From contig JAIVEQ010000036.1 in the NCBI GenBank assembly GCA_023838465.1, forward strand, positions 1 through 43,545: 43,545 bases of DNA, read 5' to 3'. The notes under the pieces are model-generated. The model made no database searches. It saw nothing but the letters and a program-made list of their open reading frames with translations, and had not been told where the DNA came from. The position numbers and the translations under genes were made by a program. Below are positions 25,846 to 35,971 of the stretch, piece after piece (position 1 is the stretch's first letter; each line of letters starts with the position of its first letter). The DNA is from Candidatus Thiodiazotropha sp. Lineage in GTDB: Bacteria; Pseudomonadota; Gammaproteobacteria; Chromatiales; Chromatiaceae.

Positions 25846-28812
25846 CTAACTCTCTGCCGACTCCACTGAATATCCAGCTTCAATAACGGCGTTGACCAGG
25901 TTTTCCTGCTCAACGGGTCCGGTCACCACGGCTTGACCATCGTCCAGTGTTACTTCAGCACTTTCCACACCAGGCAGGGCCTGAAGGGCCTTGGTAACAT
26001 TCATCACACAGTGGGGGCAGGTCATACCGGTAACTTTCAGCGTTATACTCAACGAAGTCTCCCTGGTTAGTTGAAAAAAACGTAATCTGTTGGCATTGGT
26101 GACCACTGTCACCGATGACAGGGCCATCGCAGCACTGGCGAACATGGGCGGCAACAACCAACCTGTCAAGGGATAGAGAACCCCCGCCGCCAGTGGAATA
26201 CCTATCACATTATAGATAAAGGCACCAAAAAGGTTCTGTTTAATATTCCGCAAAGTTGCACGGGATATTGCAATTGCAGTAGTGACATTGATCAGAGAAT
26301 CACCCACCAGGGTGATGTCTGCGTTATCGATCGCTACATCGGTACCGCTGCCAATGGCAAAACCGGTATCCGCCTGTGCCAATGCAGGTGCATCATTCAC
26401 ACCGTCGCCCACCATACCAACGCGGTAGCCCTGCTGTTGCAACGCCTTTACCACTTCGAGTTTTTCCGCAGGCAGGAGTTCACTATGAACCTCCTCTACT
26501 CCGAGGGAGTCAGCAACTGCATGCGCTGTTGATTGGTTGTCACCTGTACAGATAACCAGCTTCACACCCTGCTCTCTGATTGCGTTGACTGCAGTTCGAC
26601 TGTCATGGCGCAGTGGATCCTTCAGGACCAGCAGCCCACCAAACTTACCCTCGATCACCAACCAGACAGGTGTGCCGGCCTGCCTTGCCTCCCAGTCGGC
26701 TTTGGCCACGAATTCAGTTGGCGGTACGCAACCCAGTGTTGTCAGGTATTGATTACCCCCAAGCTGTACCAGTCGCCCAGCAACACGGCCCTCAACCCCT
26801 TGACCTTCGTGGGATTGGAACGCCTGGGCAGGTAAGATTTCAATCTCCTGTTGATTGGCATAGGCAACAATCGCATCCGCCAGGGGATGGGAAGAGAGTG
26901 ACTCTACACTGGCCGCAAGGCTGATTAACTCGATCTCTTTCATCCCTGATACGGGGTAGAGCCCGGTAACCGTTGGCGTTCCTTGAGTTAATGTCCCTGT
27001 CTTATCAACAACCAGGTGGGTCAGGCGGCTGGCACTCTGCAGACCTTCGCTATTGCGTATCAATACATTCAACTGTGCCGCACGGCTGGTGCCAACCATG
27101 ATGGCTATCGGTGTCGCCAAACCCAGGGCACAAGGGCAGGCAATGACCAATACAGCGATACTCGCTGTCAGGGCATAGGGTAACGACGGTTCGGGACCCA
27201 GCAGCTGCCAAACAAAAAAGGTAACCAGTGCGATCATCACTACCACAGGTACAAACACCGCCGAGACCTGATCAACCAGACGACCGATTGGGGGTTTACT
27301 CATCTGTGCCTTTCGCACCATGGCGATAATGTGCGCCAGCGTCGTCTCATCCCCTAAGCGGGTCACCTGATAACGTAAAGTACCATTACGATTGATCGTT
27401 CCCCCGGTCACACGGTCGCCTGTCCTTTTAACCACCGGCATCGACTCACCTGTCAGCATCGATTCATCAACACTGGATTGCCCATCAGTGACTTCACCAT
27501 CGATGGCGATACACTCTCCCGGACGCACCCGTATCTGGTCACCGACCCGTAACAGAGAGACGGGAATAGCAACCTCTTTTTCATCGTGAATGACCTTTGC
27601 GGTCTTTGGCGCCAACCCCACCAGACTGCCAACAGCCTCACTGGTGGTCCGCTTGGCGCGGGTCTCCAATACATGACCGAATTGTAAAAATGCTAGAATC
27701 AGTACCGAGGCATCAAAATAGAGCTTGTCGGTGTGTAGAAGGAGTCCCTCTGGCTGGAGTACGATAACCAGGGATGAGAGCCAGGCCGCCCCAGTCCCCA
27801 ATGCCACCAGACTATCCATATTGGCAGAGAGATGCCTCGCTTGCTTCCATGCACCCAGATAGTAGTGTCCGCCACTAAAGCGCATCACGAACAGGCACAG
27901 AATGGCAATACCCAGCCAAAAACTCTCTCCGCCTGGATCGCTTATTCCGGGTGTCTGACCAGCCATCTCAGCAGCCATTAACACAGCACCCACTGTGCCT
28001 GCCAACAATGCACGTTGCCAGGAGCGCTTAACCTCTGCTGATGCAGCCGCTGCTTCCTCGGCATAGGGATCGCTAAAGGGCTCAACCAGCCTGGCCTGGA
28101 TGCCAGCATTTGCCAGCTCGCTCAGCAACTGTGCAGGATGAAGTGTTGAGTGAATTTTCCACAACAGCTCTTCGAATTCGAAATCAGCGGTTGGATCAAG
28201 TCTATTCAAGAGGTCGGATAGCTGCTGATGCTGCTCTGCTTCAGCCAGATCGACAAATTCAAGCCATAACTCATCATTTGCTAAGGGGCGAGCATTGAAG
28301 TGAGCGTTGTAACCCTGATCGATAACGGCATCGACAACCGCAGCAGGTTCACCGCCAACCACTTGAGCACGTTTCTCTACCAGATTAACAGCCGCTTCAG
28401 TGACGCCCTCTACAGAACGTATAGCCTTCTCAACCGCTGCTACACAGCTGGCACAGGTCATATCGTCGATAGAGATTGAGTAAACGTCAGTATGATTCAG
28501 CGGTTTTGCAATAACCGCTGCCAGGGGATCAGGATCAGGTAGGGGACAATCTACAGGTATTTCAGTAAAGGGTTGCGCTTCATAACCTGCTTCTTTGATT
28601 GCTGCAATCGCCTGACTGGGTCTCCCACCCATGATCTGAGCACTATTCGATTGCAAACTGACATTCACCTGCTCCACACCCGCTACAGCAGTGACAGCCT
28701 TCTCGACTGCTGCCACACAATGCTGGCAGGTCATACCGGAAACAGTTACTCGGTAGGGTGTTGCAGAGACTGTATTCCCCTTTTCAGATTGCTTGCTTTG
28801 TTGTGGCATCAC
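25846..28812 (-). CDS. copA: Cu(I)-exporting P1B-type ATPase with N- and C-terminal metal-binding domains
   Basis: 988 residues, longer than usual for CopA. Two N-terminal HMA domains carry MTCQHC (Cys 29, 32) and MTCASC (Cys 120, 123). A third region (about 181-245) looks like an HMA fold without CxxC. The core has the metal-transport CPC (559-561), TGES (454-457), DKTGT (603-607) and [11 protein letters not shown] further complete HMA domain with MTCPHC (Cys 932, 935) is fused at the C-terminus. It pumps cuprous ions out of the cytoplasm. The C-terminal domain looks like a captured CopZ-type chaperone. The start is GTG 28812 or the adjacent ATG 28809; both lack a strong ribosome binding site. 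No CueR-type regulator is in the window. Confidence 0.93.
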   Translation of the reverse strand: MMPQQSKQSEKGNTVSATPYRVTVSGMTCQHCVAAVEKAVTAVAGVEQVNVSLQSNSAQIMGGRPSQAIAAIKEAGYEAQPFTEIPVDCPLPDPDPLAAVIAKPLNHTDVYSISIDDMTCASCVAAVEKAIRSVEGVTEAAVNLVEKRAQVVGGEPAAVVDAVIDQGYNAHFNARPLANDELWLEFVDLAEAEQHQQLSDLLNRLDPTADFEFEELLWKIHSTLHPAQLLSELANAGIQARLVEPFSDPYAEEAAAASAEVKRSWQRALLAGTVGAVLMAAEMAGQTPGISDPGGESFWLGIAILCLFVMRFSGGHYYLGAWKQARHLSANMDSLVALGTGAAWLSSLVIVLQPEGLLLHTDKLYFDASVLILAFLQFGHVLETRAKRTTSEAVGSLVGLAPKTAKVIHDEKEVAIPVSLLRVGDQIRVRPGECIAIDGEVTDGQSSVDESMLTGESMPVVKRTGDRVTGGTINRNGTLRYQVTRLGDETTLAHIIAMVRKAQMSKPPIGRLVDQVSAVFVPVVVMIALVTFFVWQLLGPEPSLPYALTASIAVLVIACPCALGLATPIAIMVGTSRAAQLNVLIRNSEGLQSASRLTHLVVDKTGTLTQGTPTVTGLYPVSGMKEIELISLAASVESLSSHPLADAIVAYANQQEIEILPAQAFQSHEGQGVEGRVAGRLVQLGGNQYLTTLGCVPPTEFVAKADWEARQAGTPVWLVIEGKFGGLLVLKDPLRHDSRTAVNAIREQGVKLVICTGDNQSTAHAVADSLGVEEVHSELLPAEKLEVVKALQQQGYRVGMVGDGVNDAPALAQADTGFAIGSGTDVAIDNADITLVGDSLINVTTAIAISRATLRNIKQNLFGAFIYNVIGIPLAAGVLYPLTGWLLPPMFASAAMALSSVTVVTNANRLRFFQLTRETSLSITLKVTGMTCPHCVMNVTKALQALPGVESAEVTLDDGQAVVTGPVEQENLVNAVIEAGYSVESAES

Positions 28813-28874
28813 AGTGAAGTGCGAATCCTAGGGCCTGTTACGTCACCCTGATCGATTCACTCAGTTTCTATACC

Positions 28875-29219
28875 CTATCCAGGAGGCCAACCCATCGGTC
28901 GACCACCCAGCAAGTGTAGATGGATATGAAATACCGATTGCCCTGCATCTTCATTGCAGTTAATCACGGTACGGTAGCCAGCAACATCGATACCTTCCGC
29001 CTGTGCCACCTTTTTTGCAGTCAAGGTGAGTTTTCCCACCAGTGATGCATCATCAGAGCTTAGATCGTTTAAGGTGGAAATGTGACGCTTAGGTATAATC
29101 AGAATATGTGTCGGCGCCTGTGGATTGATATCACGAAAGGCGAGCAGATCATCATCCTCAAACACTTTATTGGGTTGAATCTCTCCACTCACAAACTTGC
29201 AGAAAAGGCAGTCACTCAT
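28875..29219 (-). CDS. HIT family nucleotide-binding protein (HinT-like)
   Basis: 114 residues. It begins with CLFCKFVSGEI, the usual opening of the HinT branch, and carries the catalytic histidine triad in VFHIHLHLLGG near residues 96-106, with an upstream HILIIPKRHI segment. Members hydrolyse AMP-lysine and other nucleoside phosphoramidates. The length is normal for the family. It follows recR on the same strand by nine bases and is probably co-transcribed with it. Confidence 0.93.
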   Translation of the reverse strand: MSDCLFCKFVSGEIQPNKVFEDDDLLAFRDINPQAPTHILIIPKRHISTLNDLSSDDASLVGKLTLTAKKVAQAEGIDVAGYRTVINCNEDAGQSVFHIHLHLLGGRPMGWPPG

Positions 29220-29228
29220 TGTCTCTCC

Positions 29229-29825
29229 TCAAAATTCAGATCGTCCTCGAAAGGCGTGCGCCAAGGTAGCTCCATCCACATATTCCAACTCCCCTCCCAT
29301 GGGAACACCCTGGGCGATACGGGTTGTTCTTATGCCGTGTGTTTCAGCCATATCATGAATATACTGTGCAGTAGCCTCTCCCTCGATGGTCGGGTTGGTA
29401 GCAAGAATAATCTCTTTGACCACACCTTCGGCGAAACGCTCATCCAAATGGTCCAGACCGATCTCCTTGGGACCGATACCATCCAATGGTGAGAGATGTC
29501 CGCCGAGTACAAAATGACTACCCCGGTAGTCGATGGCCTGTTCGATCATGGCTTGATCTGACGGTGTCTCCACAATACAGAGCAGGGTTTGATCCCGGTC
29601 TGGATTGGCACACAGATAACACAGCTCAGTCTCACTCAGAGTCCGGCAGCGTGTACAGTGACCAATCCGCTCCATCGCCTCCAGCAAGACCCTCGACAGA
29701 GCCTTACCCCCTTCGCGATCACGTTCCAGTAGATGATAGGCCATCCTTTGCGCACTCTTAGCCCCCACCCCAGGCAGACATCTCAAGGCCGTAACCAATT
29801 GCTGCAACAATGAGGGACTACTCAT
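29229..29825 (-). CDS. recR: Recombination protein RecR
   Basis: 198 residues. A helix-hairpin-helix ([20 protein letters not shown], about 15-34), a C4 zinc finger ([16 protein letters not shown], about 57-72) and a Toprim domain ([16 protein letters not shown] to [11 protein letters not shown]) are in the standard order. With RecF and RecO it loads RecA at single-stranded DNA gaps. The gene lies downstream of dnaX and ybaB in the classical order, after a small AT-rich repeat that may modulate expression. Confidence 0.96.
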   Translation of the reverse strand: MSSPSLLQQLVTALRCLPGVGAKSAQRMAYHLLERDREGGKALSRVLLEAMERIGHCTRCRTLSETELCYLCANPDRDQTLLCIVETPSDQAMIEQAIDYRGSHFVLGGHLSPLDGIGPKEIGLDHLDERFAEGVVKEIILATNPTIEGEATAQYIHDMAETHGIRTTRIAQGVPMGGELEYVDGATLAHAFRGRSEF

Positions 29826-29830
29826 GCGGT

Positions 29831-29904
29831 ATCAATTCAAAATAAATCCTGCGCGAAGCGCACACATTCATTTCATAATTCACAATTCAAAACTCAAAAT
29901 TCTT
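29831..29904. repeat. AT-rich intergenic mosaic around a small GC hairpin, copy 1
   Basis: TTCAAAA/TTCATAA/TTCACAA-type short repeats flank a GCGCGAAGCGC hairpin. The arrangement resembles that at 33241-33362 between sdhB and sdhA. Neither contains a gene; each lies inside an operon between genes. Confidence 0.4.
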
Positions 29905-30227
29905 TAGAACGGAAGTTTCATCCCTGGCGGCAAGCCCATCCCAGCAGTCAGCCCGGACATACTCTCCTGCATTTTCTGACTAACCCGTTGTGAGGCATCA
30001 TTCAGGGCAGCAGCCACCAAATCCTCAAGCATCTCTTTATCATCCGCCATCAAGCTATCATCGATCTCAACTCGACGCACTTCATGCTTACCGTTCATGA
30101 TGACTTTGACCAGGCCGCCACCCGCCTCGCCGGTCACCTCTTCCTGCGCCAGACGCTCCTGCGCCTGCTGCATTTCGGCCTGCATCTTCTGGGCCTGCTT
30201 CATCATATTACCTAAACCACCTTTCAT
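29904..30227 (-). CDS. ybaB: Nucleoid-associated protein, YbaB/EbfC family
   Basis: 107 residues from ATG 30227, which has GAGG eight bases upstream; ATG-like starts farther up would add ten residues not expected in the family. It opens [16 protein letters not shown], is rich in Met, Gln and Glu, and ends with a Gly/Pro-rich tail ([10 protein letters not shown]). The protein forms dimers that bind DNA. It lies between dnaX and recR, the usual gammaproteobacterial arrangement. Confidence 0.95.
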   Translation of the reverse strand: MKGGLGNMMKQAQKMQAEMQQAQERLAQEEVTGEAGGGLVKVIMNGKHEVRRVEIDDSLMADDKEMLEDLVAAALNDASQRVSQKMQESMSGLTAGMGLPPGMKLPF

Positions 30228-30395
30228 GGGTATAACCTCATCTCGATCTTGCATCGATACACCCTGAACAAGGGTCTCGACTGAATGAAAAAAAACTAAG
30301 AATTTACTTGAATACTCCAGATATATTAAATAATTACAATGTATTACGCGCGATATCTAACGCTCAATCATCATGATGCTCTATTTGAAAAAGCA

Positions 30396-32054
30396 TTAGG
30401 TCATTTCGCCCTTCTCATCCACCGGCCTGATTGAATCGATCAGTAGACGCGCCGAGAACTGCTCTTCCATTTCGCGCACAAGAGGATCATTCACCAGGGT
30501 CGCTTCTGCCTGTTGCTGACGCTCTTGTTGCTGCCGTTTCTGACGCATGGCCGGTGTCTCGTCCACCGGCACCGCCTCTGAAATCTGTAGCTTGGTCTTT
30601 TCTCCCAGAAACCGACAGATACTCTCCAACAAGCGCTTCTCTGACTGCCCTACCCGAAGCTGTCTCCTTGATGCATCAAGGGTTAAACAGAGTGTCTCAC
30701 CGTCCCAGCTATCAAAAGTACAGTTGTGTGCGAGCTGGCTGGTAATGCCACCTAACTTCATAGTGCCGACAAATGCTTCCCAATTCGAGGGATCTACATG
30801 ATGACCTGCATCTGTTGGTATTACAGGCTGAGACTCAACCACATCTCTCAGATGGGTCGAAGAGATCTGTCCCTGTTTAGCTGATCGATGATGACTGCCC
30901 TTCCTCGCAGGCTGTCTGATCACCCGTTCAGACTCTGAACCACTGGTTGTTTTTGACTCCGAACCTGGCTCATCAGGTCTGAATGCCAACAGACGCAACA
31001 AGACCATTTCAAAACCGCTACGGGGGTCAGGTGCCAGACTGAGTTCCTTTTGTCCCAGCAGCACAATCTGGTAGTAGAGCTGAATATCCTCGGGTGAAAA
31101 GCTGTCTGCGAAGGCCTGCAGGCGTAGCGGATCAAATGCCTCGTCAGGCTCATAACCGGCCACTAGCTGTAATACTGCTATCTGATGCAGCATGGCAAGT
31201 AGTTCCTGCAGGGCATTGGAAAAATCGACTGATAACTCAGCCATCTCGACCACACGCGCCAAGAGTCCTGGACCATCCTTCTGGGCCAAGGCTTCCAGCA
31301 GCAGATAGATCTGATCGGCACCGATGGTGCCAATCATCGTCTGTACTTCAGGACCTTTCACCTCACCACCACCGAAGGCGATGGCTTGATCAAGCAGACT
31401 CAATCCATCACGCATACTGCCATCAGCTGCTCTGGCCAGCAGAGAGAGGGATGATTCGTCAAACAGGATCTTTTCCTGTTGCAGAATATGTTGCAGTTGG
31501 GATTCAATCTGTTCACGGCTGAGGCGTTTCAGGTTGAACTGCAGACAACGAGAGAGCACGGTGACCGGCACCTTCTGTGGATCAGTGGTGGCTAGGATAA
31601 ATTTTACATGCGGAGGTGGTTCCTCAAGAGTCTTCAGTAACGCATTGAAACTGCTGGCTGAAAACATGTGGACTTCATCAATCAGATAAACTTTATAGCG
31701 CCCACGTACCGGTGCATAAGGCACGTTTTCCAGCAGCTCACGGGTCTGGTCTACCTTGGTCCTAGAGGCAGCATCCACCTCCAGCAGATCAACAAATCTT
31801 CCTTCATCGATCTCCCGGCAGGCATCGCACACACCACAAGGAGTTGCGCTCACACCCTTTTCGCAATTCAATGATTTGGCAAAAATCCTCGCCAGCGTGG
31901 TTTTGCCCACACCTCGGGTTCCAGTGAAGAGATAGGCATGATGCAATCGTTCATGCTCCAACGCATTGGTCAAAGCTTTTACCACATGTTGCTGACCCAC
32001 CATTTGGCTGAACAGCTGGGGACGCCATTTACGGGCAAGTACCTGATAGGACAT
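30396..32054 (-). CDS. dnaX: DNA polymerase III subunits gamma and tau
   Basis: 552 residues, clamp-loader ATPase. Walker A GTRGVGKTT (45-53), zinc-binding Cys 64, 73, 76 and 79, the YLIDEVHMFS Walker B (near 123-132) and the arginine-finger SRC motif are present. A variable Ser/Arg-rich linker (about 365-410) is followed by the tau domain V-like region. It is shorter than the E. coli tau (643 residues). No A-AAA-AAG slippery site is seen, so the short gamma form, if made, would need another mechanism. It begins the dnaX-ybaB-recR unit. Confidence 0.96.
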   Translation of the reverse strand: MSYQVLARKWRPQLFSQMVGQQHVVKALTNALEHERLHHAYLFTGTRGVGKTTLARIFAKSLNCEKGVSATPCGVCDACREIDEGRFVDLLEVDAASRTKVDQTRELLENVPYAPVRGRYKVYLIDEVHMFSASSFNALLKTLEEPPPHVKFILATTDPQKVPVTVLSRCLQFNLKRLSREQIESQLQHILQQEKILFDESSLSLLARAADGSMRDGLSLLDQAIAFGGGEVKGPEVQTMIGTIGADQIYLLLEALAQKDGPGLLARVVEMAELSVDFSNALQELLAMLHQIAVLQLVAGYEPDEAFDPLRLQAFADSFSPEDIQLYYQIVLLGQKELSLAPDPRSGFEMVLLRLLAFRPDEPGSESKTTSGSESERVIRQPARKGSHHRSAKQGQISSTHLRDVVESQPVIPTDAGHHVDPSNWEAFVGTMKLGGITSQLAHNCTFDSWDGETLCLTLDASRRQLRVGQSEKRLLESICRFLGEKTKLQISEAVPVDETPAMRQKRQQQERQQQAEATLVNDPLVREMEEQFSARLLIDSIRPVDEKGEMT

Positions 32055-32255
32055 ATAACCGGTTCGTCATCTACAGATCGAAGAGGGGCAGTTTAGCGCG
32101 AATCCATGATGGAATCACTGCCAGTGGGATAACACCAGGGTGGAGAAGAAATAACCCTATCACTAAGGGTGTTTACGGCACTATAGCAATATATGCGCAT
32201 TAGAAATAAAACATCATAAGCGCAGTGAACACCACCGCTTAAAATTTTACTGAGC

Positions 32256-32519
32256 TCAAACTACACTGGTCGCCCGAATGGATGAGACCAATTCGGCAAA
32301 CTCATCATCATCGGGCGACTCTCCCCCGATGCACCAGGCATGGATGATAGGATCAGGAAATTCGAGAAATTGAATAAAGTGGCGTTTCAATCGTGGAGAG
32401 AGCGCCTCATAATGCTGCTCCAAAAAGGCCTCCAACAACACATCCAACTCGAGCATGCCACGACGGCACTGCCAACGTAGCCTGTCTATATCCGCCAAAT
32501 CGCTATCCTGAATAATCAT
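32256..32519 (-). CDS. sdhE: FAD assembly factor SdhE (CptB/YgfY family)
   Basis: 87 residues, about the family's usual size. The key RRGMLELD motif (about 19-26) is intact; it is the site that aids covalent FAD attachment to SdhA. The rest is a short helical bundle. It lies 21 bases downstream of sdhB in the same direction, so enzyme and assembly factor are made from one operon. Confidence 0.93.
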   Translation of the reverse strand: MIIQDSDLADIDRLRWQCRRGMLELDVLLEAFLEQHYEALSPRLKRHFIQFLEFPDPIIHAWCIGGESPDDDEFAELVSSIRATSVV

Positions 32520-32540
32520 ATTATTCTCTACGATAAATAA

Positions 32541-33233
32541 TCAGATCGCTTCCTTGAGCATGATTGCTTTGATATGGCCAATGGCTTTTGTGGGGTTGAG
32601 CCCTTTCGGACAGGCCTCCACGCAACTCATGATGGTATGGCAGCGAAACAGTTTATAGGGTCCCTCAAGCTTGTCGAGCCGCTCTTCACCGGCCTGATCA
32701 CGACTGTCGGCTAAAAAGCGACAGGCGCTAAGCAGTGCTTGTGGACCAAGAAATTTATCAGGATTCCACCAGAAAGAAGGACAGGCTGTTGAACAGCACC
32801 CACACATAATGCACTCATAGAGTCCATCTAGCTGATCTCTCTCTTCGGGTGTCTGAAGAATCTCCTGCTCGGGTAGGGGTTCCTTACGCTGCAACCAGGG
32901 ATCTACCTGTTTGTATTGTGCATAGAACTGACTCATATCCACCACAAGGTCTCGAATCACTGGACGACCAGGAAAAGGCCTTACTTCAACCGGTTCCTTG
33001 AGCTCAGTCAAAGGTGTAATACAGGCCAGTTTATTGCTGCCATTGACGTTGACACCGTCAGAACCACATACACCTTCACCACAAGAGTGCCTGAAGGTAA
33101 AAGACTCATCCTGCTCCTGAATCGCCAACAGTGCATCTCGCACCATCATTCCCTGACGGTGTTCGATCTCAAACGTCTGCATGTAGGGTTCGCTATCGGT
33201 CTCTGGATTGTAGCGGTATACGCTGAATTTCAT
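32541..33233 (-). CDS. sdhB: Succinate dehydrogenase iron-sulfur subunit
   Basis: 230 residues. The 2Fe-2S ligands are Cys 51, Cys 56, Asp 59 and Cys 71 in SCGEGVCGSDGVNVNG...AC; an Asp at the third position is also found in the E. coli enzyme. The 4Fe-4S and 3Fe-4S motifs CIMCGCCSTACP and CHTIMSCVEACPKGLNP follow. GAGG lies seven bases before ATG 33233; a GTG one codon upstream is the alternative. It carries electrons from SdhA FAD to quinone at the inner membrane. Confidence 0.96.
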   Translation of the reverse strand: MKFSVYRYNPETDSEPYMQTFEIEHRQGMMVRDALLAIQEQDESFTFRHSCGEGVCGSDGVNVNGSNKLACITPLTELKEPVEVRPFPGRPVIRDLVVDMSQFYAQYKQVDPWLQRKEPLPEQEILQTPEERDQLDGLYECIMCGCCSTACPSFWWNPDKFLGPQALLSACRFLADSRDQAGEERLDKLEGPYKLFRCHTIMSCVEACPKGLNPTKAIGHIKAIMLKEAI

Positions 33234-33240
33234 CACCTAA

Positions 33241-33362
33241 CCTCACTCAATTGAGTTGTAAGTTATGAGTTTTTAGTTGAGGTGTTCGCAAAGCTCACAA
33301 GCTTTTTAATAGCCGTGCACAAAGTGCACTCATCAACTCAAAACTTAAAACTTAAAACTTGT
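33241..33362. repeat. AT-rich intergenic mosaic around a small hairpin, copy 2
   Basis: Between sdhA and sdhB: tandem short words AACTTAAA/AACTCAAA at one end, their inverse (GTAAGTTATGAGTTTTTAG) at the other, and a GTGCAC-aaa-GTGCAC hairpin between them. The outer words could pair to make a long stem. The 130-base spacer is unusual for sdh operons, whose genes are normally tightly packed. Confidence 0.4.
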
Positions 33363-33363
33363 C

Positions 33364-35124
33364 TTAATAAACTCTTTCCTTCGGCGGAAAGCTCTCAACT
33401 GTCAATGGCTGCACACGTACACCTTTATAGTCCAGCTTGTCACTCTCTCTCCAATAGAGGGTATGTTTCATCCAATTCGCATCATCACGCTTTGGGTAAT
33501 CAGGACGGGAGTGGGCGCCACGGCTCTCTTTGCGATGTAACGCCGAAACCGCAATGGCAAGTCCAACATCGATCAAATTCTCCAGTTCCAGTGCCTCTGT
33601 TCGATTGGTATTGAAGGTACGGGTATGATCGCTTAAACGGACATCATTCAGCTTTTCCCGTATCTTTTTAACCTTCTCGACACCCTCGGCCATCATATCC
33701 TCGACCCGGAATACGCCTGCATGATCCTCCATGGTCTTGCGGAATTCATTGCGCAGTTGACTCACCGTCATACCTTCGCCCTTGGCATCCCATCGATCCA
33801 GTCGCGCCATGGATGCCTCGACACTTGCTTCGTTGAGAGGCCGGTGAGCTTTATTCTCTTTTACATAATCGATGATGTTGTGTCCTGCCAGACGTCCAAA
33901 TACCAGGATATCGAGCAGCGAGTTACCACCGAGCCTGTTAGCACCATGTACTGAAGCACAGGCACACTCACCTGCTGCATAGAGACCGGGCAGAGATTCA
34001 CCATCATCATCGGCTGTTGGCATAACTCGGCCGAAACGGTCGGTGGGAATACCACCCATGACATAGTGGGCAGTCGGAAAGACAGGGATTGGATCTTTGA
34101 CTGGGTCGACACCGGCAAAAATCTTGGCGCTTTCTCGAATACCTGGCAGCCGCTTGGCAATCACATCCTCATTGAGATGGTTCACCTTTAACATCACGTG
34201 GTCAGCCTCAGGTCCACAACCATGGCCATCACGTACCTCGGTAACAATAGATCTGGCCACCACATCTCGGCTGGCAAGATCTTTGGCATTGGGTGCGTAT
34301 TTCTCCATGAAACGGTCGCCATCCTTGTTGATCAGATAGCCACCCTCACCTCTTACACCCTCAGTGATCAGCATCCCTTTACCGGCAATACCGGTGGGAT
34401 GAAATTGGAAGAACTCCATGTCCATCAATGGTAAATCTGCACGCAACACCATCGCCATACCATCACCGGTATTGATGTGGGCATTGCTGGTGGTCCTGAA
34501 TACCTGGCCACAACCACCTGTTGCAAGCAGGGTTGTTTTGGATTCGATCAGCAAGGGCTCACCGGTGGCGATATTCAGCACCAGTGCACCCAGAATGATC
34601 CCCTCGTCATCCTTGATCAGATCAACTGCAAAAAACTCGTCATAGAAATGGGTCTTGGCGCGAATATTCTGCTGATAGAGGGTATGCAGGATCGCATGAC
34701 CGGTTCGGTCTGCAGCAGCACAGGTTCGAGCAGCCTGTTCGCCGCCGAAATCCTGACTCTGACCCCCAAATGCACGTTGGTAGATCTTGCCGTTAGCCAA
34801 CCTGGAAAACGGTACCCCGTTGTGCTCTAACTCATAAACAGTCGGTATCGCCTCGCGGCACATATATTCGATGGCGTCCTGATCACCCAGATAGTCAGAG
34901 CCCTTGACTGTATCGAACATATGCCAGTGCCAGTTATCGGGCAGCACATTGGCCAAGGCGGCATTCACACCCCCTTGTGCCGCGACTGTATGGGAACGGG
35001 TGGGAAAGACCTTGGAGACCACTGCCACCTTCAGATTGGCGTTAGCCAATTGCAGAGCGGCGTTCAGTCCGGCACCACCGGCGCCCAGGATCAATGTATC
35101 GAAACGTTGCTTTTCCAGTGCCAT
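33364..35124 (-). CDS. sdhA: Succinate dehydrogenase flavoprotein subunit
   Basis: 586 residues. It has the FAD-binding GAGGAGLNAA (14-23), the covalent-FAD His in SHTVAAQGG (His 45), HPTGIAGKGMLITEGVRGEGG with substrate-binding and catalytic residues, and the C-terminal SRGAHSRPDYPKRDD. It oxidises succinate to fumarate in the citric acid cycle. It lies 20 bases downstream of sdhD; the flavin assembly factor SdhE is encoded at the end of the operon. Confidence 0.97.
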   Translation of the reverse strand: MALEKQRFDTLILGAGGAGLNAALQLANANLKVAVVSKVFPTRSHTVAAQGGVNAALANVLPDNWHWHMFDTVKGSDYLGDQDAIEYMCREAIPTVYELEHNGVPFSRLANGKIYQRAFGGQSQDFGGEQAARTCAAADRTGHAILHTLYQQNIRAKTHFYDEFFAVDLIKDDEGIILGALVLNIATGEPLLIESKTTLLATGGCGQVFRTTSNAHINTGDGMAMVLRADLPLMDMEFFQFHPTGIAGKGMLITEGVRGEGGYLINKDGDRFMEKYAPNAKDLASRDVVARSIVTEVRDGHGCGPEADHVMLKVNHLNEDVIAKRLPGIRESAKIFAGVDPVKDPIPVFPTAHYVMGGIPTDRFGRVMPTADDDGESLPGLYAAGECACASVHGANRLGGNSLLDILVFGRLAGHNIIDYVKENKAHRPLNEASVEASMARLDRWDAKGEGMTVSQLRNEFRKTMEDHAGVFRVEDMMAEGVEKVKKIREKLNDVRLSDHTRTFNTNRTEALELENLIDVGLAIAVSALHRKESRGAHSRPDYPKRDDANWMKHTLYWRESDKLDYKGVRVQPLTVESFPPKERVY

Positions 35125-35144
35125 GAATTAATAACCCTTTGTGC

Positions 35145-35486
35145 TCAGGCGACAGTCGCCAGAAAGATAGTCTGCATGACCCAGAGTGCACATCCGATCA
35201 GTGCGAAGCCAAACAGTGTCAGTATCGAGACGCGGATGGCCGTCGGATGGACATAGTCAATCAGTACATCACGAAAACCCACCCAGGCATGCAGCAGGAG
35301 TGAAGCAAAGAAGAGCAACAGGCCAAGTCCAACCAGTGGCTGGGCTACCCATCCCTGCCAAGCAGCAAAACCATCAGGTGGATTGAATATCAGGTGCTGC
35401 AGCAGATAGAGAATAAACAGCATCAGGTAGATTGCAGTAGCTCTCTGTAGAAACCAGGCCCTCAGACCGCTTGCACGACGACTCAT
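35145..35486 (-). CDS. sdhD: Succinate dehydrogenase membrane anchor subunit
   Basis: 113 residues with three membrane helices (about 15-33, 48-70 and 88-110). The stretch LLHAWVGFRDVLIDYVHP (about 64-81) contains the haem-ligand His and the Asp/Tyr residues near the quinone site. It overlaps sdhC by four bases (ATGA), so the two anchors are made together. Confidence 0.94.
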   Translation of the reverse strand: MSRRASGLRAWFLQRATAIYLMLFILYLLQHLIFNPPDGFAAWQGWVAQPLVGLGLLLFFASLLLHAWVGFRDVLIDYVHPTAIRVSILTLFGFALIGCALWVMQTIFLATVA

Positions 35487-35863
35487 GAGAGACCTCCCAT
35501 CAGGATCAGGGCCAACAGCGGAGCCACCAGGGTCACCGCCCAGGCTGTCTGGCGAAACAGGGGTTTTTCGACACCCACATCGATATCAATCAACAGGTAT
35601 CGGATACCTGCCAATAGATGGTGCATCAGCCCCCACAAAAATAAAAACAGAAGCAGTTTGATAAAACCATTGGCAAACATCGCCTTGGCATCGGCAAACC
35701 CTTCAGCACTGCTGAGAGATAGATCCAGCAGGTAGATGAGAAGTGGAATGGCTAATACCATCACCACGCCGGTTGCACGATGGATAATCGACATAATACC
35801 GGCCATGGGCAAGCGTATCTTGGTAAGATTGAGAAAGACCGGTCTCGGTTTAGTGTCTTGCAT
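35483..35863 (-). CDS. sdhC: Succinate dehydrogenase cytochrome b556 subunit
   Basis: 126 residues from ATG 35863; a TTG five codons upstream is the only other start. It has the family signature RPVFLNLTKIRLPMAGIMSIIHRATGV near the N-terminus, three membrane helices and a haem-ligand candidate His in GLMHHLLAGIRYLL. It is the first gene of sdhCDAB-sdhE. The promoter should be between 35864 and 35971, but I saw no strong -35/-10 pair. Confidence 0.94.
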   Translation of the reverse strand: MQDTKPRPVFLNLTKIRLPMAGIMSIIHRATGVVMVLAIPLLIYLLDLSLSSAEGFADAKAMFANGFIKLLLFLFLWGLMHHLLAGIRYLLIDIDVGVEKPLFRQTAWAVTLVAPLLALILMGGLS

Positions 35864-35971
35864 GTTGCTCTTTTCCAATGCTAATCAATAAAAAACGGGA
35901 TCAGAGTTGAACTGCTTTTAGCTCTGAGTATTACTTATCCTATATTCGTGTCACTAACAAGTGTTAGGGCC

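Noticed and set aside
30396..32054. Programmed frameshift in dnaX producing the gamma subunit
   Set aside because: No A-AAA-AAG type slippery sequence with a following hairpin was found in the expected region.
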